Source: Archangium violaceum (GTDB taxonomy: Bacteria; Myxococcota; Myxococcia; Myxococcales; Myxococcaceae). From it: a stretch of 64,000 bases of DNA. A program made the translations under genes and the position numbers. The notes under the pieces were generated by a model. The model did not search any database. It worked only from the letters and a program-made list of their open reading frames with translations, and was not told the origin of the DNA. Shown here piece after piece: positions 52,128 through 61,588 of this stretch. The stretch covers positions 434,001-498,000 of the forward strand of contig NZ_CP069396.1 of assembly GCF_016887565.1 (NCBI RefSeq), given 5' to 3'. Numbering within the stretch: position 1 is the stretch's first letter; every line of letters begins with the position of its first letter.

Positions 52128-52787
52128 TCAGCCCTTGGGCTCTGGCTGCTGTCCGTACGTCTTGAACTTCTCGAGCACCACGGCCATCTCCGTCGAATCC
52201 AGAATCACGGGCTCGCCGACCTGGAGCGCGCGCCAGTACATGGCCGCGAGCGTCTCCACCTCCACGGCCAGCTTGAAGGCGCCCGCCAGGTCCCTGCCCA
52301 GCGCGAGCATTCCGTGATTCGCCAGCAGGCACGCCTTGCGCCCCTCCAGCGCCGTCACGGCGTGGCGCGACAGCTCCTCGGTGCCGAACGTGGCGTACGG
52401 CGCGCAGCGGATGTCCACGCCTCCGGCCGCCGCCACCATGTAATGGAAGGACGGAATCCCCCGGTGCAGGCACGCGAGCGTCGTGCAGAACATCGAGTGC
52501 GCGTGCAGCACCGCGCCCACCTCGGGCCGCGCGGCGAGGATGTCCCAGTGGAAGCGCCACTCGGACGAGGGCTTGCGGCGCCCCTCGTGGCCGCCGTCGA
52601 AGCGCATCAGGACGATGTCCTCCGGCACCATCGAGTCGTAGTCCATCCCGGTCGGCGTCACGAGGAACCCGTCCTCGACGCGCTGGCTGAGATTGCCGCT
52701 CGTGCCCTGGTTCAGCCCCGACGTGTTCATCTTCCGCGCCGTGGCGATCATCGCCTGGCGCAGCTCCAGGTGCTTCGGAGTGCTCAC
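52128..52787 (-). CDS. class II (FucA-type) aldolase of the MTA-DHAP shunt
   Basis: 219 residues, close to L-fuculose-phosphate aldolase: [33 protein letters not shown] (E76), LHAHSM (H95, H97), [24 protein letters not shown] (H158) and the C-terminal [13 protein letters not shown]76 is the catalytic acid/base and the histidines bind Zn. Directly downstream of mtnA with a GTGA overlap. In Rhodospirillum and E. coli, such aldolases (Ald2) split 5-methylthioribulose-1-phosphate, or 5-deoxyribulose-1-phosphate, into DHAP and an aldehyde. That role is strongly suggested by context, although the sequence alone cannot exclude fuculose-phosphate. Confidence 0.9.
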   Translation of the reverse strand: MSTPKHLELRQAMIATARKMNTSGLNQGTSGNLSQRVEDGFLVTPTGMDYDSMVPEDIVLMRFDGGHEGRRKPSSEWRFHWDILAARPEVGAVLHAHSMFCTTLACLHRGIPSFHYMVAAAGGVDIRCAPYATFGTEELSRHAVTALEGRKACLLANHGMLALGRDLAGAFKLAVEVETLAAMYWRALQVGEPVILDSTEMAVVLEKFKTYGQQPEPKG

Positions 52788-53899
52788 GTGCCCGTCTCCC
52801 GCGCAGGCCGCCGCTCGGGGAAGAGCGACAGCAGTCCCTCGGTCGAGGCCGCGCACACCCCGCGCTCGGTGACGAGCGCCGTCACCAGCCTCGCCGGAGT
52901 CACATCGAAGCCGTAGTTGGCCACCGGGCTCGCCTCCGGCGTCACCCGCACCGTCACCACCTCGCCCGAGGGCAGCCGCCCGCTGATGTCCGTCAGCTCG
53001 CGGCCATCCCGCTGCTCGATGGGGATGTCACGCACCCCGTCCTCCAGCGTCCAGTCGATGGTGGGGGAGGGCAGCGCCACGTAGAAGGGCACGCCGTTGT
53101 CCCTGGCGGCGAGCGCCTTGAGGTACGTGCCGATCTTGTTCGCCACGTCACCCCGGGCGGTGGTGCGGTCCGTGCCCACGATGCACAGGTCCACCTCGCC
53201 GTGCTGCATGAGGTGGCCGCCGACGTTGTCCGCGATGACGGTGTGGGGCACGCCGTGCTGCCCGAGCTCCCACGCCGTCAGGCTCGCGCCCTGGTTGCGC
53301 GGGCGGGTTTCATCCACCCAGACGTGCACGGGAATGCCCTGCTCGTGCGCCAGGTAGAGGGGCGCGAGCGCCGTGCCCCAGTCCACCGTGGCCAGCCAGC
53401 CCGCGTTGCAGTGGGTGAGCACGTTCACCCGTCCCTGGCGGCCCTTGCGCTCCCAGGCCGAGCGGATGAGCCCCAGCCCGTGCTCGCCGATGGAGCGGTT
53501 GATGGCCACGTCCTCGTCGCAGAGGGCGGCCGCGCGCCGGTACGCGGCGGCGACCCGCTCGGACGGAGGCAGCGGACGCAGCGCGCGGCGCATCTCGTCG
53601 AGCGCCCAGCGCAGGTTCACCGCCGTGGGCCGGGTGGCCTGGAGCAGCGCGCAGGCCCGCTCCAGCGCTCCATCGGACGCGTCCGCGCGCAGGGCGAGGC
53701 ACACGCCGTAGGCCGCGGTGGCCCCGATGAGCGGTGCCCCGCGCACCTGCATGGAGCGGATGGCATGGGCCGCCTCGTCGAGCGTCGTGAGCCGCAGCGT
53801 CGCGAAGGCGTGGGGCAGGCGCGTCTGGTCGATGATGCCGACCGAGTGGCCGTCGGTCTCGACCCAAAGGGTGCGCATCGGCTTTCCGTGGACCTTCAT
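52784..53899 (-). CDS. mtnA: 5-methylthioribose-1-phosphate isomerase
   Basis: 371 residues. The catalytic cysteine is in [17 protein letters not shown] (C164), and the aspartate in [19 protein letters not shown] (D244), both in the right order for Mtn[15 protein letters not shown] is the family's N-terminal phosphate segment. It converts 5-methylthioribose-1-phosphate to the ribulose form. The ATG is at [14 protein letters not shown]; a second, MRTLW, is 21 bp on. It is on one strand with mtnP (111 bp upstream, with repeat R13 between them) and the aldolase (4-bp overlap). Confidence 0.95.
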   Translation of the reverse strand: MKVHGKPMRTLWVETDGHSVGIIDQTRLPHAFATLRLTTLDEAAHAIRSMQVRGAPLIGATAAYGVCLALRADASDGALERACALLQATRPTAVNLRWALDEMRRALRPLPPSERVAAAYRRAAALCDEDVAINRSIGEHGLGLIRSAWERKGRQGRVNVLTHCNAGWLATVDWGTALAPLYLAHEQGIPVHVWVDETRPRNQGASLTAWELGQHGVPHTVIADNVGGHLMQHGEVDLCIVGTDRTTARGDVANKIGTYLKALAARDNGVPFYVALPSPTIDWTLEDGVRDIPIEQRDGRELTDISGRLPSGEVVTVRVTPEASPVANYGFDVTPARLVTALVTERGVCAASTEGLLSLFPERRPARETGT

Positions 53900-53954
53900 G
53901 CGTCTTCGTTTCCTCGCGAGTGGGGGTGCGGAGGGTGGAACACGGGGGAGCACG

Positions 53955-53990
53955 TACCCTCACCCCGACCCTCTCCCGGAGGGAGAGGGA
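53955..53990 (+). repeat. palindromic repeat, copy R13
   Basis: TACCCTCACCCC with CCCTCTCCC-gga-GGGAGAGGGA, in the space between mtnP and mtnA. A repeat hairpin here could reduce transcription of the downstream genes relative to mtnP. Confidence 0.9.
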
Positions 53991-54009
53991 GTGGACATAC
54001 AGCCGCTTG

Positions 54010-54903
<894 letters not shown>

Positions 54904-55092
54904 GGGAGGGGCTCCGGGGGACGGGGGAGACAGGCCCCGAACTCTTCCCGCCATGCCCCGGAGAGGCAACAGCGAAGCCACGGCGCCCCGTGTGTCACAC
55001 CGCGGACAGTGCACTCGTCCTCCAGGGTACCTGTCACCCGTGAGCGCTCGTGCCGACTGTCTCCCTGGCATCCCTGGCGCGGAGGCCCACCT

Positions 55093-55293
55093 GTGCGAAC
55101 GGACATCGAAGAGTTGGCCATGGGCACATGGGAACCCGGGGACGACGACCTCCTCCCCTGGATGCCGGGAGACGGATTCCCGGATGGGAACGACCCGCTG
55201 CGCCAGGGCGCGGCTCTCTACGCGCTCGACGGCGGAGACGACGAGGCGCCTTCCCCCTTCTGGGAGGACCCGCCGCGCTCCGGTGGCCGCTGA
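55093..55293 (+). CDS. small acidic protein
   Basis: 66 residues from a GTG that has a GGAGG site 8 bp upstream; an ATG 27 bp later is an alternative. The sequence, RTDIEELAMGTWEPGDDDLLPWMPGDGFPDG, is rich in Asp, Glu, Gly, Pro and Trp and probably disordered. It points away from mtnP and towards the STAS-like gene. No family recognised. The ribosome site is the main evidence. Confidence 0.55.
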   Translation: MRTDIEELAMGTWEPGDDDLLPWMPGDGFPDGNDPLRQGAALYALDGGDDEAPSPFWEDPPRSGGR

Positions 55294-55303
55294 GCGGGGC
55301 GGA

Positions 55304-55807
55304 TCAGCTCGACGGCAGGGCGTAGTGGACGCGGATGCGCGTGGCGGCCTGGGTGAGCCCGGCCTCCTGGAAGCGCTCGGCGGCCCAGGAGACGGCGGGC
55401 GTCAGCGTGGCGGTGACGACGAAGGGCGTGGTCATCGCCGCGAAGTGGCGGATGACGCTCATCATCATCCGCACCGCGGGGGACTCGATGATGTACGCCG
55501 AGCCCAGCATCCAGTGGCGCAGCTGGAGCGCGTTGTCGCGCAGCCAGTCGGTGTAGCGCTGGCGCATCTGCGCCGTGGGCATGTGCACCTGACGCGCGTC
55601 GAAGATGCACAGGTGCGGCTCCTCGCGCCGCAGGTAGGCGCTCCGGGTCGACAGGTACGCCTCGAAGTCCTCCGTCGTGACGGTCCGGCCGATCCGCACC
55701 ACCACCAGCGGCCACAGGCTCTCGTCGAGCAACACGCTGGAGGACTCGTTTCCGGGCGCCTGTGGCTGGGAAGCCAGGGACACCAGCATTTCTTCCCGGA
55801 AGGGCAT
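55304..55807 (-). CDS. STAS/SpoIIAA-like protein, paralogue A
   Basis: 167 residues. ESLWPLVVVRIGRTVTTEDFEAYLSTRSAYLRREEPHLCIFDARQVHMPTAQMRQRYTDWLRDNALQL has the alternating strand-helix pattern of SpoIIAA/STAS-like folds, with LCIFDAR as the central strand and loop. No serine in the usual phosphorylation position is obvious. A second copy of the family lies at 60704-61174 (DDSLWPLLKLRFVGAHTSEQFEQYLLRLEAYV), so two paralogues flank the genes between. Start ATG at MPFREEM. Function unknown; likely a regulatory binding module. Confidence 0.72.
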   Translation of the reverse strand: MPFREEMLVSLASQPQAPGNESSSVLLDESLWPLVVVRIGRTVTTEDFEAYLSTRSAYLRREEPHLCIFDARQVHMPTAQMRQRYTDWLRDNALQLRHWMLGSAYIIESPAVRMMMSVIRHFAAMTTPFVVTATLTPAVSWAAERFQEAGLTQAATRIRVHYALPSS

Positions 55808-55916
55808 GGGGTGGACTCGGCGCAAGGAAGTGGGGGGTGTAGCGCAACTCGGACTGAAAGTTGAGTGGAATGCACGACTCCGGCTGAGGGAAGGTGCTCG
55901 CGGGGAGAGGCCTGAG

Positions 55917-56825
55917 ATGAACTTACGGTGCCAATCATGTGGAGCGGAGCTGGTGGTGGCGGAGGGGCTGCGCACGACGGTGTGTCCGTACTGCGCGGCG
56001 CCCTCGGTGGTGGAGCGGCCGCCGAGCCTGGACAGGCCCGCGCCCACCTTCGCGCTGGGGTTCGCGCTGACCCATCAGGTCGCGGGCGAGCGGGTGAAGC
56101 ACTGGCTGCGCACGCGCAACCCTTGGTGCCATTCGGGGCTCAAACGAGCCTCGCTGCAGGACGTGCGAGGTGTGTACGTACCGGCGTACCTCTACAGCGC
56201 GCGGGCCGATTCCCACTACAGCGTCTCAATTGGTGAGAACTACACCGAGACGGAGACGTACACGACGACGGAGAACGGGAAGACCGTCACCAAGACGCGC
56301 ACGGTGACGAAGACGGAGTGGCGCCCGCTGCGAGGCGAGCACGCCGAATACGTGCCGGACGTGCTGGTGACGGCCTCGCGCGGGCTGTCCAACCCGGAGC
56401 TGGAGCAGCTGGAGCCCTTCGACCTGAGGGTGCTGGCGCGCTACGAGCCGGCGCTGGTGGCGGGCTGGGTGGCGGAGGAGCCGTCACTCTCCCGTGACGA
56501 GTGCCTGCGGCAGGCGCGCGAGGAGGCGCTGGCGCGGGTGGCGCGGCGGCTGGAGTCCTTCATGCCGGGGGACTCGCACCGCGAGCTGCGGCACGACACG
56601 CGGTTGGAGGAGGAGTCGCTGGACGTGTGCCTGGTGCCCGTATGGGTGCTGGCGGCGCGCTACGCGCCGGACAAGCCGCCGCTGCGGGTGGTGGTGAACG
56701 GGCAGTCGGGCGAGGTGTTCGGCAAGGTGCCCATCTCCTGGGTGAAGGTGCTGCTGACGGTGCTGGGCGTGGTGGCGCTGGGGCTGCTCGTGTACGTGCT
56801 GCTGGGCCAGGGAGGCCGGTCATGA
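55917..56825 (+). CDS. zinc-ribbon membrane protein, paralogue 1
   Basis: 302 residues. The N-terminal ribbon has CQSCGAEL and CPYCAAP (two CxxC). A central part, ALTHQVAGERVKHWLRTRNPWCHSG to VLVTASRGLSNPELEQLEPFDL, is mixed alpha/beta; a single membrane helix (VLLTVLGVVALGLLVYVLL) ends the chain. Overlaps the next gene, its paralogue, by 4 bp (ATGA). Similar zinc-ribbon/TM proteins are often loosely annotated as replication-related; I see no evidence for that. It may be a membrane sensor or scaffold. Confidence 0.75.
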   Translation: MNLRCQSCGAELVVAEGLRTTVCPYCAAPSVVERPPSLDRPAPTFALGFALTHQVAGERVKHWLRTRNPWCHSGLKRASLQDVRGVYVPAYLYSARADSHYSVSIGENYTETETYTTTENGKTVTKTRTVTKTEWRPLRGEHAEYVPDVLVTASRGLSNPELEQLEPFDLRVLARYEPALVAGWVAEEPSLSRDECLRQAREEALARVARRLESFMPGDSHRELRHDTRLEEESLDVCLVPVWVLAARYAPDKPPLRVVVNGQSGEVFGKVPISWVKVLLTVLGVVALGLLVYVLLGQGGRS

Positions 56826-57784
56826 CGGCCCGGGCGATGGCGGGGTGCGAGCGGTGCGGGAGCGCGCTGGAGGTGGGGGATTTGCGCTGCCCCATCTGCG
56901 GGCTGGCGGCGGCCCCCCGGGAGCGGGGCCTGCTGCCGGCGGGCGAGGTGGCGAAGGTGGTGCGGTGCGACAGTTGCGGGGCCTCGCTGGAGTACTCGGC
57001 GGAGGTGAAGGCGCCGCGGTGTGCCTTCTGCGCGTCGGTGATGCACGTGGAGACGACGGCGGACCCGCTGGAGCAGGCCGAGCACTTCCTGCCCTTCACG
57101 GTGGAGCCGGCGGCGGCGCGCGAGGCGCTGATGGGGTTCCTGTCGGAGAAGCGCTTCTTCCGGCCGGCGAACCTGGCGGAGGAGGCGGCGCTGCAATCCC
57201 TGCGGCCGATGTGGTGGCCGGCGTGGGCCTTCAGCGCGGGGGCGCGGGTGAGCTGGACGGCGGACTCGAACGTGGGGAGCGGACGCTCGGACTGGGCGCC
57301 GCACTCGGGACAGGTGGCGCTCACCTTCCAGGACATCCTCGTGTCGGCGTCGCGGGGCCTGACGGAGCGCGAGTGCGATCGGCTGGCCGGCCATTACGCG
57401 CTGGCGGGCGTGGAGCGCGAGCCGAGAGGGCCGGAGGACGCGCAGGTGGAGCGCTTCGACGTGACGCGCTCGGGGGCGAGGCGGCAGATATTGGCGGCGG
57501 TGGAGCAGGAGGCGCGCGAGCAGGTGGAGCGCTCGCACGTGCCGGGCAGCCGCCGCCGCAACGTGCACGTGGCGGTGGTGCTGTCGAGCCTGGAGACGAG
57601 GCGCTACGCGCTGCCGGCGTACGTGCTGGCGTACCGGTACCGCAAGAAGCTGTACCGGGTGGTGGTGCACGGGCAGGACACGAAGGTGGTGCTGGGAGAC
57701 GCGCCGGTGTCGGTGCTGAAGGTGGTGCTGGTGGTGGCCGCGGTGCTGCTGGCGCTGCTCGTGGTGCTGCTGTTGCTGCGCTGA
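56822..57784 (+). CDS. zinc-ribbon membrane protein, paralogue 2
   Basis: 320 residues. Two zinc ribbons (CERCGSAL/CPICG and CDSCGAS/CAFCAS) at residues 9-75, a central domain that includes PMWWPAWAFSAGARVSW and DILVSASRGLTERECDRLAGHYAL (like LVTASRGLSNPELE of paralogue 1), and a C-terminal membrane helix (VLVVAAVLLALLVVLLLL). Start ATG overlaps the upstream stop. The pair probably acts as a hetero-complex at the membrane. No enzymatic motif. Confidence 0.75.
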   Translation: MTARAMAGCERCGSALEVGDLRCPICGLAAAPRERGLLPAGEVAKVVRCDSCGASLEYSAEVKAPRCAFCASVMHVETTADPLEQAEHFLPFTVEPAAAREALMGFLSEKRFFRPANLAEEAALQSLRPMWWPAWAFSAGARVSWTADSNVGSGRSDWAPHSGQVALTFQDILVSASRGLTERECDRLAGHYALAGVEREPRGPEDAQVERFDVTRSGARRQILAAVEQEAREQVERSHVPGSRRRNVHVAVVLSSLETRRYALPAYVLAYRYRKKLYRVVVHGQDTKVVLGDAPVSVLKVVLVVAAVLLALLVVLLLLR

Positions 57785-57795
57785 GCGGCCTTCCT

Positions 57796-57827
57796 GGCGG
57801 GCCGTGGCGTCACATTCGCGGCCCGCC
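57796..57827 (+). terminator. hairpin after the zinc-ribbon pair
   Basis: Perfect 9-bp arms GGCGGGCCG and CGGCCCGCC with a 14-nt loop, 12 bp after the second zinc-ribbon gene. It likely separates this pair from the repeat/zincin gene. Confidence 0.5.
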
Positions 57828-57865
57828 CACTCCGTCAGGGTGGATTTTACCCCGAGGTCACCACC

Positions 57866-59812
57866 ATGCCGGCCAAGAAGCCCTCCCTCTCCCTCCCCGC
57901 CGCCGTCCCGGCGGTCCTGACCCAGAAGCTGGAGAACCTCCGCTTCTCCTCCATTGCCTCCGTGCAGGAGGGAGTCCGCGCGGTGAAGCTCCAGCGGGCG
58001 GAACTGGCGCCCAGCATCGCCCGTCTCTATGCGGACTCGGAGCGCAAGGCCATGTTCTTCGCCGAGGGGGTGGCCGCCAACTGGCGCGATGACCGCGAGG
58101 CGGAGGAGGACGCCGAGCCGCTGATCGACTGGGCCCGGAGTGCCGGCTCGCAGCAGCGCCGGATGATGGTCCACGCCCTCAAGCAGCAGAACCGGGGCAT
58201 CTTCGTCGTCCACCACGTCGGTGGAATGAGCCGGGAGGACGCCCGGGCCTTCATGAAGGACTACTTCGAGGCCGGTGGCAGCCTCGACGACGTGGCCGAG
58301 TGGCTCCAGCGCGCCGGCAACGTGCTGCGCAACGAGCGGCCCGCCGGGCAGCCCGGCACCGATGGCCTCTTCTCCAAGGCCTGGAACTGGGTCAAGGGCG
58401 CGGTCAAGACGGTGACGGACGCGGTCAAGGCCGCGGGGAAGTCCCTGGCGGATGCCATGGGGAAGGTCCTCTCGTGGACGGCCGCGAAGATCGCCGACTT
58501 CGTCGATGCCCTGCTGGATGCCGGCCGCAAGGTGGGGGAGATTCTCACCGAGGCGCTGGCGAAGGGCGCGGACGCGCTGAAGAAGTTCGTCCGGGCCGTG
58601 CTCGACGCGGGCCGGGCCGTCGCGGACGTGCTCGCCTGGGCGGCGACGAAGGCCGCGGCCACGCTGAAGGACGTGGTGGACGCCATCCTCCAGGCGGGGC
58701 GGGCGGTGGCGCAGCTCGTCGCCGAGGCGGCCAAGGCGGGCGAGGCGGCGATTCGCGCCACGGTGCGCGCGCTCGTGGAGCTGGGCCGGAAGGTGCGCGA
58801 GGTGCTCGCGGCCGCCGGTGCGTGGTCCACCGCGGCCCTGGAGCAGCTCTTCCGGGGGCTGAAGGCGGCCGGAAGCAAGCTGGCCGAGGTGGCCGGGGAG
58901 GTGGCCCGCTTCACCGGCACCGCCATCCGCCGCATGGTCGAGGGCCTCTACAAGGCCTATCTCCAGGCCCGGGACATCCTGGTGGCCTTCATGAAGGATC
59001 AGCTGAGCACGCTGCGCATGGTGCTGGAGGGGCTGCTCGCGGCGGGCCTCCAGCTGGGCAAGGCCATCACCTCCATCGTCCAGGACGTGGCCGAGCAGTT
59101 CCGCAAGGGCTTCTTCCAGGGGCTCATCGCGCTGGGCAAGAGCCCGTTCCTCATCATGAAGGAGGCGCTCGCGACGACGGGCGCGGTGGCGGCGCTCGCG
59201 TTCGCCACGCTGCTGGACGTGCTGGGAGGGCACCGGCCCCTGACGGACGAGGAGAAGAAGCAGGCCCGCCTGGCGTTCGGCTCGTCCATCGACCTGGAGC
59301 GCGTGAAGGTGGCCGTCGCGTCGATTCCCGCCGACCTGGTGAACCTGGTCAATGGAGAGCGGCCCTTCACGACGATGTACGTGCTCAACTTCGCCTCGTG
59401 GGCGGAGGTGGACATGAAGACGCTGATCCACGAGCTGACGCACACCTGGCAGGGCGTGGTGGCGGGGCCGGTGTACATGCTGGAGGCGCTGCACGCGCAG
59501 CTGCGGGGCGAGGGCTACGAGGTGACCAATGACATGCTCCGGGCTCGCGGCAACCAGCTGAGCCGCTTCAACCGGGAGCAGCAGGCGGTCATCGTCGAGG
59601 AGTACTGGTACGAGCAATGGGGCAAGGCCGCCTTCCCGAAGCTGAAGGGGCTGGGCCTGGACGTGGACCTGCTGCGGCCCTACGCCAAACAGGTCTTCAA
59701 GCCCCTCAAGGTCGTCAAGATGCCCCTGCCGCTCCCGAAGAAGCCCGTGCCGCCCATCCGTCGGCCCGTGGCCGCCGCCGCCCGCACGGCGCGTCCGCGG
59801 CACGAGCCGTGA
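57866..59812 (+). CDS. 29-residue-repeat protein with C-terminal zincin (HELTH) motif
   Basis: 648 residues. Residues 184-415 consist of eight consecutive 29-residue units, most beginning with a (V/F/L)xA(L/V)xxAGR-type phrase; r2 (213-241), r3 (242-270), r4 (271-299) are the clearest, while r7 and r8 are more divergent. They should form amphipathic helices, perhaps a membrane-active or rod-like region. A hydrophobic segment follows (440-455). The C-terminal domain has IHELTHTWQG (H522, E523, H526), a zincin motif as in DUF4157-type metallopeptidases. The N-terminal 170 residues are a separate helical domain. Thirteen bp ahead of the next gene. I do not recognise the family as a whole. Confidence 0.7.
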   Translation: MPAKKPSLSLPAAVPAVLTQKLENLRFSSIASVQEGVRAVKLQRAELAPSIARLYADSERKAMFFAEGVAANWRDDREAEEDAEPLIDWARSAGSQQRRMMVHALKQQNRGIFVVHHVGGMSREDARAFMKDYFEAGGSLDDVAEWLQRAGNVLRNERPAGQPGTDGLFSKAWNWVKGAVKTVTDAVKAAGKSLADAMGKVLSWTAAKIADFVDALLDAGRKVGEILTEALAKGADALKKFVRAVLDAGRAVADVLAWAATKAAATLKDVVDAILQAGRAVAQLVAEAAKAGEAAIRATVRALVELGRKVREVLAAAGAWSTAALEQLFRGLKAAGSKLAEVAGEVARFTGTAIRRMVEGLYKAYLQARDILVAFMKDQLSTLRMVLEGLLAAGLQLGKAITSIVQDVAEQFRKGFFQGLIALGKSPFLIMKEALATTGAVAALAFATLLDVLGGHRPLTDEEKKQARLAFGSSIDLERVKVAVASIPADLVNLVNGERPFTTMYVLNFASWAEVDMKTLIHELTHTWQGVVAGPVYMLEALHAQLRGEGYEVTNDMLRARGNQLSRFNREQQAVIVEEYWYEQWGKAAFPKLKGLGLDVDLLRPYAKQVFKPLKVVKMPLPLPKKPVPPIRRPVAAAARTARPRHEP

Positions 59813-59824
59813 GGCACGGCGTCC

Positions 59825-60700
59825 ATGTTGGCCGTCGTGGCGCCTCCGTCCTTCCGGCGTCCGCTCATCGAGGCGCTCGGGGCCGTGGGGATCCGGTCCG
59901 TCTTCCACCGGCGCCCGGAGCCCGGCGGCGGGGCGGATCCCTACCACCTGGAGATGCTGGCGCGGAGGTGGGCGGGGCGTGTCGAGGGACTGTTGCTGAT
60001 CGCGCCCGGGAACCGCTCGCCGCGCGCGGTGGTTCCCGGGCTGGTGGTGGGCGGGGTGCCCGTGGGGCTGCTCTTCGCCGGTGAGCCGCGAGCGCTGTCC
60101 CCGTGGCTGGAGGCGGTGGCGCGCCGGAGGCGAACCACGGAGGGGACGCGTGCCGTGCTGGCCGCCTGGGAGGAGCCGTACCTGCACCTGGGCCGGCGCT
60201 TCGCGCGGTGTCTGCGCGCCGCGCGTCCCGGCCGGGCCACGACGTGGTTCGCCGATCGACTCAACCGACAGGCGATGCTGGAGCGGCTCGCTGGAGGGCC
60301 GGCGCTGGCCACCTACTTCGGCCATGGCCACTCGGAGGGACTGGGCGGCTACCACGGTGTCTACCGGGAGCACGTCGAGGCGCACCGGTGCTGGTGGCCG
60401 TGCGGAGTGTTCGCGGCCTGGGCCTGTAACACGCTGGCGCGGGGGCGAGCGGGTGGCTCGTTCGGGGGCTTCCTGGTCGGGTCCGGCCGAGCCGTGGGAT
60501 TCCTGGGCTCGACGGCGGCGGTGCTCACTCCGGACAACGCGGCGCTGTCGAAGCTGGCGGGCGAGTGCCTGGAGCGGATGGGGCCCACGAGCCTGGGCCG
60601 CTGGGTGTGCGCCATCGACGCGGCGCTCGAGCCCGAGTCCCCGGCGTGGCGGGCCTGGAGCACGTACCGGTTCCTGGGCAACCCGTTGCAGCCGCTGTGA
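59825..60700 (+). CDS. putative clan-CD (caspase/gingipain-like) cysteine peptidase
   Basis: 291 residues. The region LATYFGHGHSEGLGGY (H167, G168) and GVFAAWACNTLARGRAGGSFGGFLVGSGRAVGFLGST (C201) have the His-Gly and Ala-Cys spacing of clan-CD peptidases such as gingipain C25 and CHAT/caspase folds; strands before each motif are hydrophobic. The first ~100 residues form a separate alpha/beta part. No signal peptide is visible. It follows the repeat/zincin gene by 13 bp, so they are very probably co-transcribed. Assignment rests on two motifs and needs a profile search. Substrates are unknown. Confidence 0.55.
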   Translation: MLAVVAPPSFRRPLIEALGAVGIRSVFHRRPEPGGGADPYHLEMLARRWAGRVEGLLLIAPGNRSPRAVVPGLVVGGVPVGLLFAGEPRALSPWLEAVARRRRTTEGTRAVLAAWEEPYLHLGRRFARCLRAARPGRATTWFADRLNRQAMLERLAGGPALATYFGHGHSEGLGGYHGVYREHVEAHRCWWPCGVFAAWACNTLARGRAGGSFGGFLVGSGRAVGFLGSTAAVLTPDNAALSKLAGECLERMGPTSLGRWVCAIDAALEPESPAWRAWSTYRFLGNPLQPL

Positions 60701-60703
60701 GGA

Positions 60704-61174
60704 CTACCTGTGCGCTGGGGTCCAGGAGATGCCGGGATAGGAGCCGGAGGGCCGCAGGCCGAAGTGCTGGCGGATGCGCACGGAGGGGAGGAGGAGCTCC
60801 GCGTCGGCGAAGCGGTCGGCGGCCCACTCGGCGGCGGCCCGGGCGTCGGGCACGAGCGTGTGGGCGATGGGGACGGGCTTGAGATGGAGGATGACGTTGA
60901 GGGACAGCCGGCTGCGCGTCGAGGAGCTCACGAAGGCCAGACCGAGCACCTTCTCGCGCAGCAGGGCCTGATTGGCGTGCATCCACTCGGCCTGTTGCCG
61001 GCACTGATCGAGCGGCACCGAGGCGGCGTTGACGTCGAGCAGGACCATGCAGGGCCCGGGCTGCCGCACATAGGCCTCCAACCGCAGGAGGTACTGCTCG
61101 AACTGTTCGGACGTGTGCGCGCCCACGAACCTCAACTTCAACAGCGGCCACAGGCTGTCGTCGAAGATGATCAC
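60704..61174 (-). CDS. STAS/SpoIIAA-like protein, paralogue B
   Basis: 156 residues from a GTG. FDDSLWPLLKLRFVGAHTSEQFEQYLLRLEAYVRQPGPCMVLLDVNAASVPLDQCRQQAEWMHANQAL and the later RAAAEWAADRFADAELLL match paralogue A at 55.3-55.8 kb in order and length, with WxAERF/WAADRF and SLWPL as anchor points. The stop lies 3 bp beyond the stop of the peptidase gene on the other strand. It should bind a partner protein or nucleotide. The flanking position suggests shared control of the genes between. Confidence 0.68.
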   Translation of the reverse strand: MIIFDDSLWPLLKLRFVGAHTSEQFEQYLLRLEAYVRQPGPCMVLLDVNAASVPLDQCRQQAEWMHANQALLREKVLGLAFVSSSTRSRLSLNVILHLKPVPIAHTLVPDARAAAEWAADRFADAELLLPSVRIRQHFGLRPSGSYPGISWTPAHR

Positions 61175-61351
61175 GTTCGCCCCCCACTTTCTGTGGAATC
61201 CCGAGAAAAACGCTACAGAACGGGATTATGAGCCCATCGAGACGAAGGGGGCTGCGGGAGAGGGGGGAAGCGTTAGGCGGAGACCACTGAGGGGCGGGTG
61301 CCGTCAGGAATGAGGCAGCGAGAGTGTCGCCTCGGCCACCACCAACAACAA

Positions 61352-61387
61352 CCCCTCTCCCTCCGGGAGAGGGACGGGGTGAGGGTA
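61352..61387 (+). repeat. palindromic repeat, copy R14
   Basis: CCCCTCTCCC-tcc-GGGAGAGGG, acggggtgagggtacc, ahead of the MITE-like element. Confidence 0.9.
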
Positions 61388-61471
61388 CCGCGAGCCTCGG
61401 GTCGAACCCAGGCGGTGAGCCCTGGTGGAGTGTCCACGAAGTTCGTGGGAGATAGTCGTGTTGCGCATGCT

Positions 61472-61506
61472 CCCTCTCCCTTTGGGAGAGGGCGGGGGGT
61501 GAGGGT
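61472..61506 (+). repeat. palindromic repeat, copy R15 (in MITE)
   Basis: CCCTCTCCC-ttt-GGGAGAGGG followed by cggggggtgagggt, left half of the element. Confidence 0.85.
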
Positions 61507-61553
61507 CGTCACCCTCGTGTTCCCAACTCCGGCTTGATGCGCTCCAGGGGAAG

Positions 61554-61588
61554 ACCCTCACCCTAGCCCTCTCCCAGAGGGAGAGGGG
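61554..61588 (+). repeat. palindromic repeat, copy R16 (in MITE)
   Basis: ACCCTCACCCT unit with CCCTCTCCC-aga-GGGAGAGGG, right half of the element. Confidence 0.85.

Noticed and set aside
54904-55092. SAM or SAH riboswitch upstream of mtnP
   Set aside because: I looked for the SAM-I core and SAH motif bases in the leader and found none.
56660-60385. A 1241-residue minus-strand frame through the 29-residue-repeat gene
   Set aside because: It is antisense to well-supported genes and has the Arg/His/Gln-rich make-up of a shadow frame.
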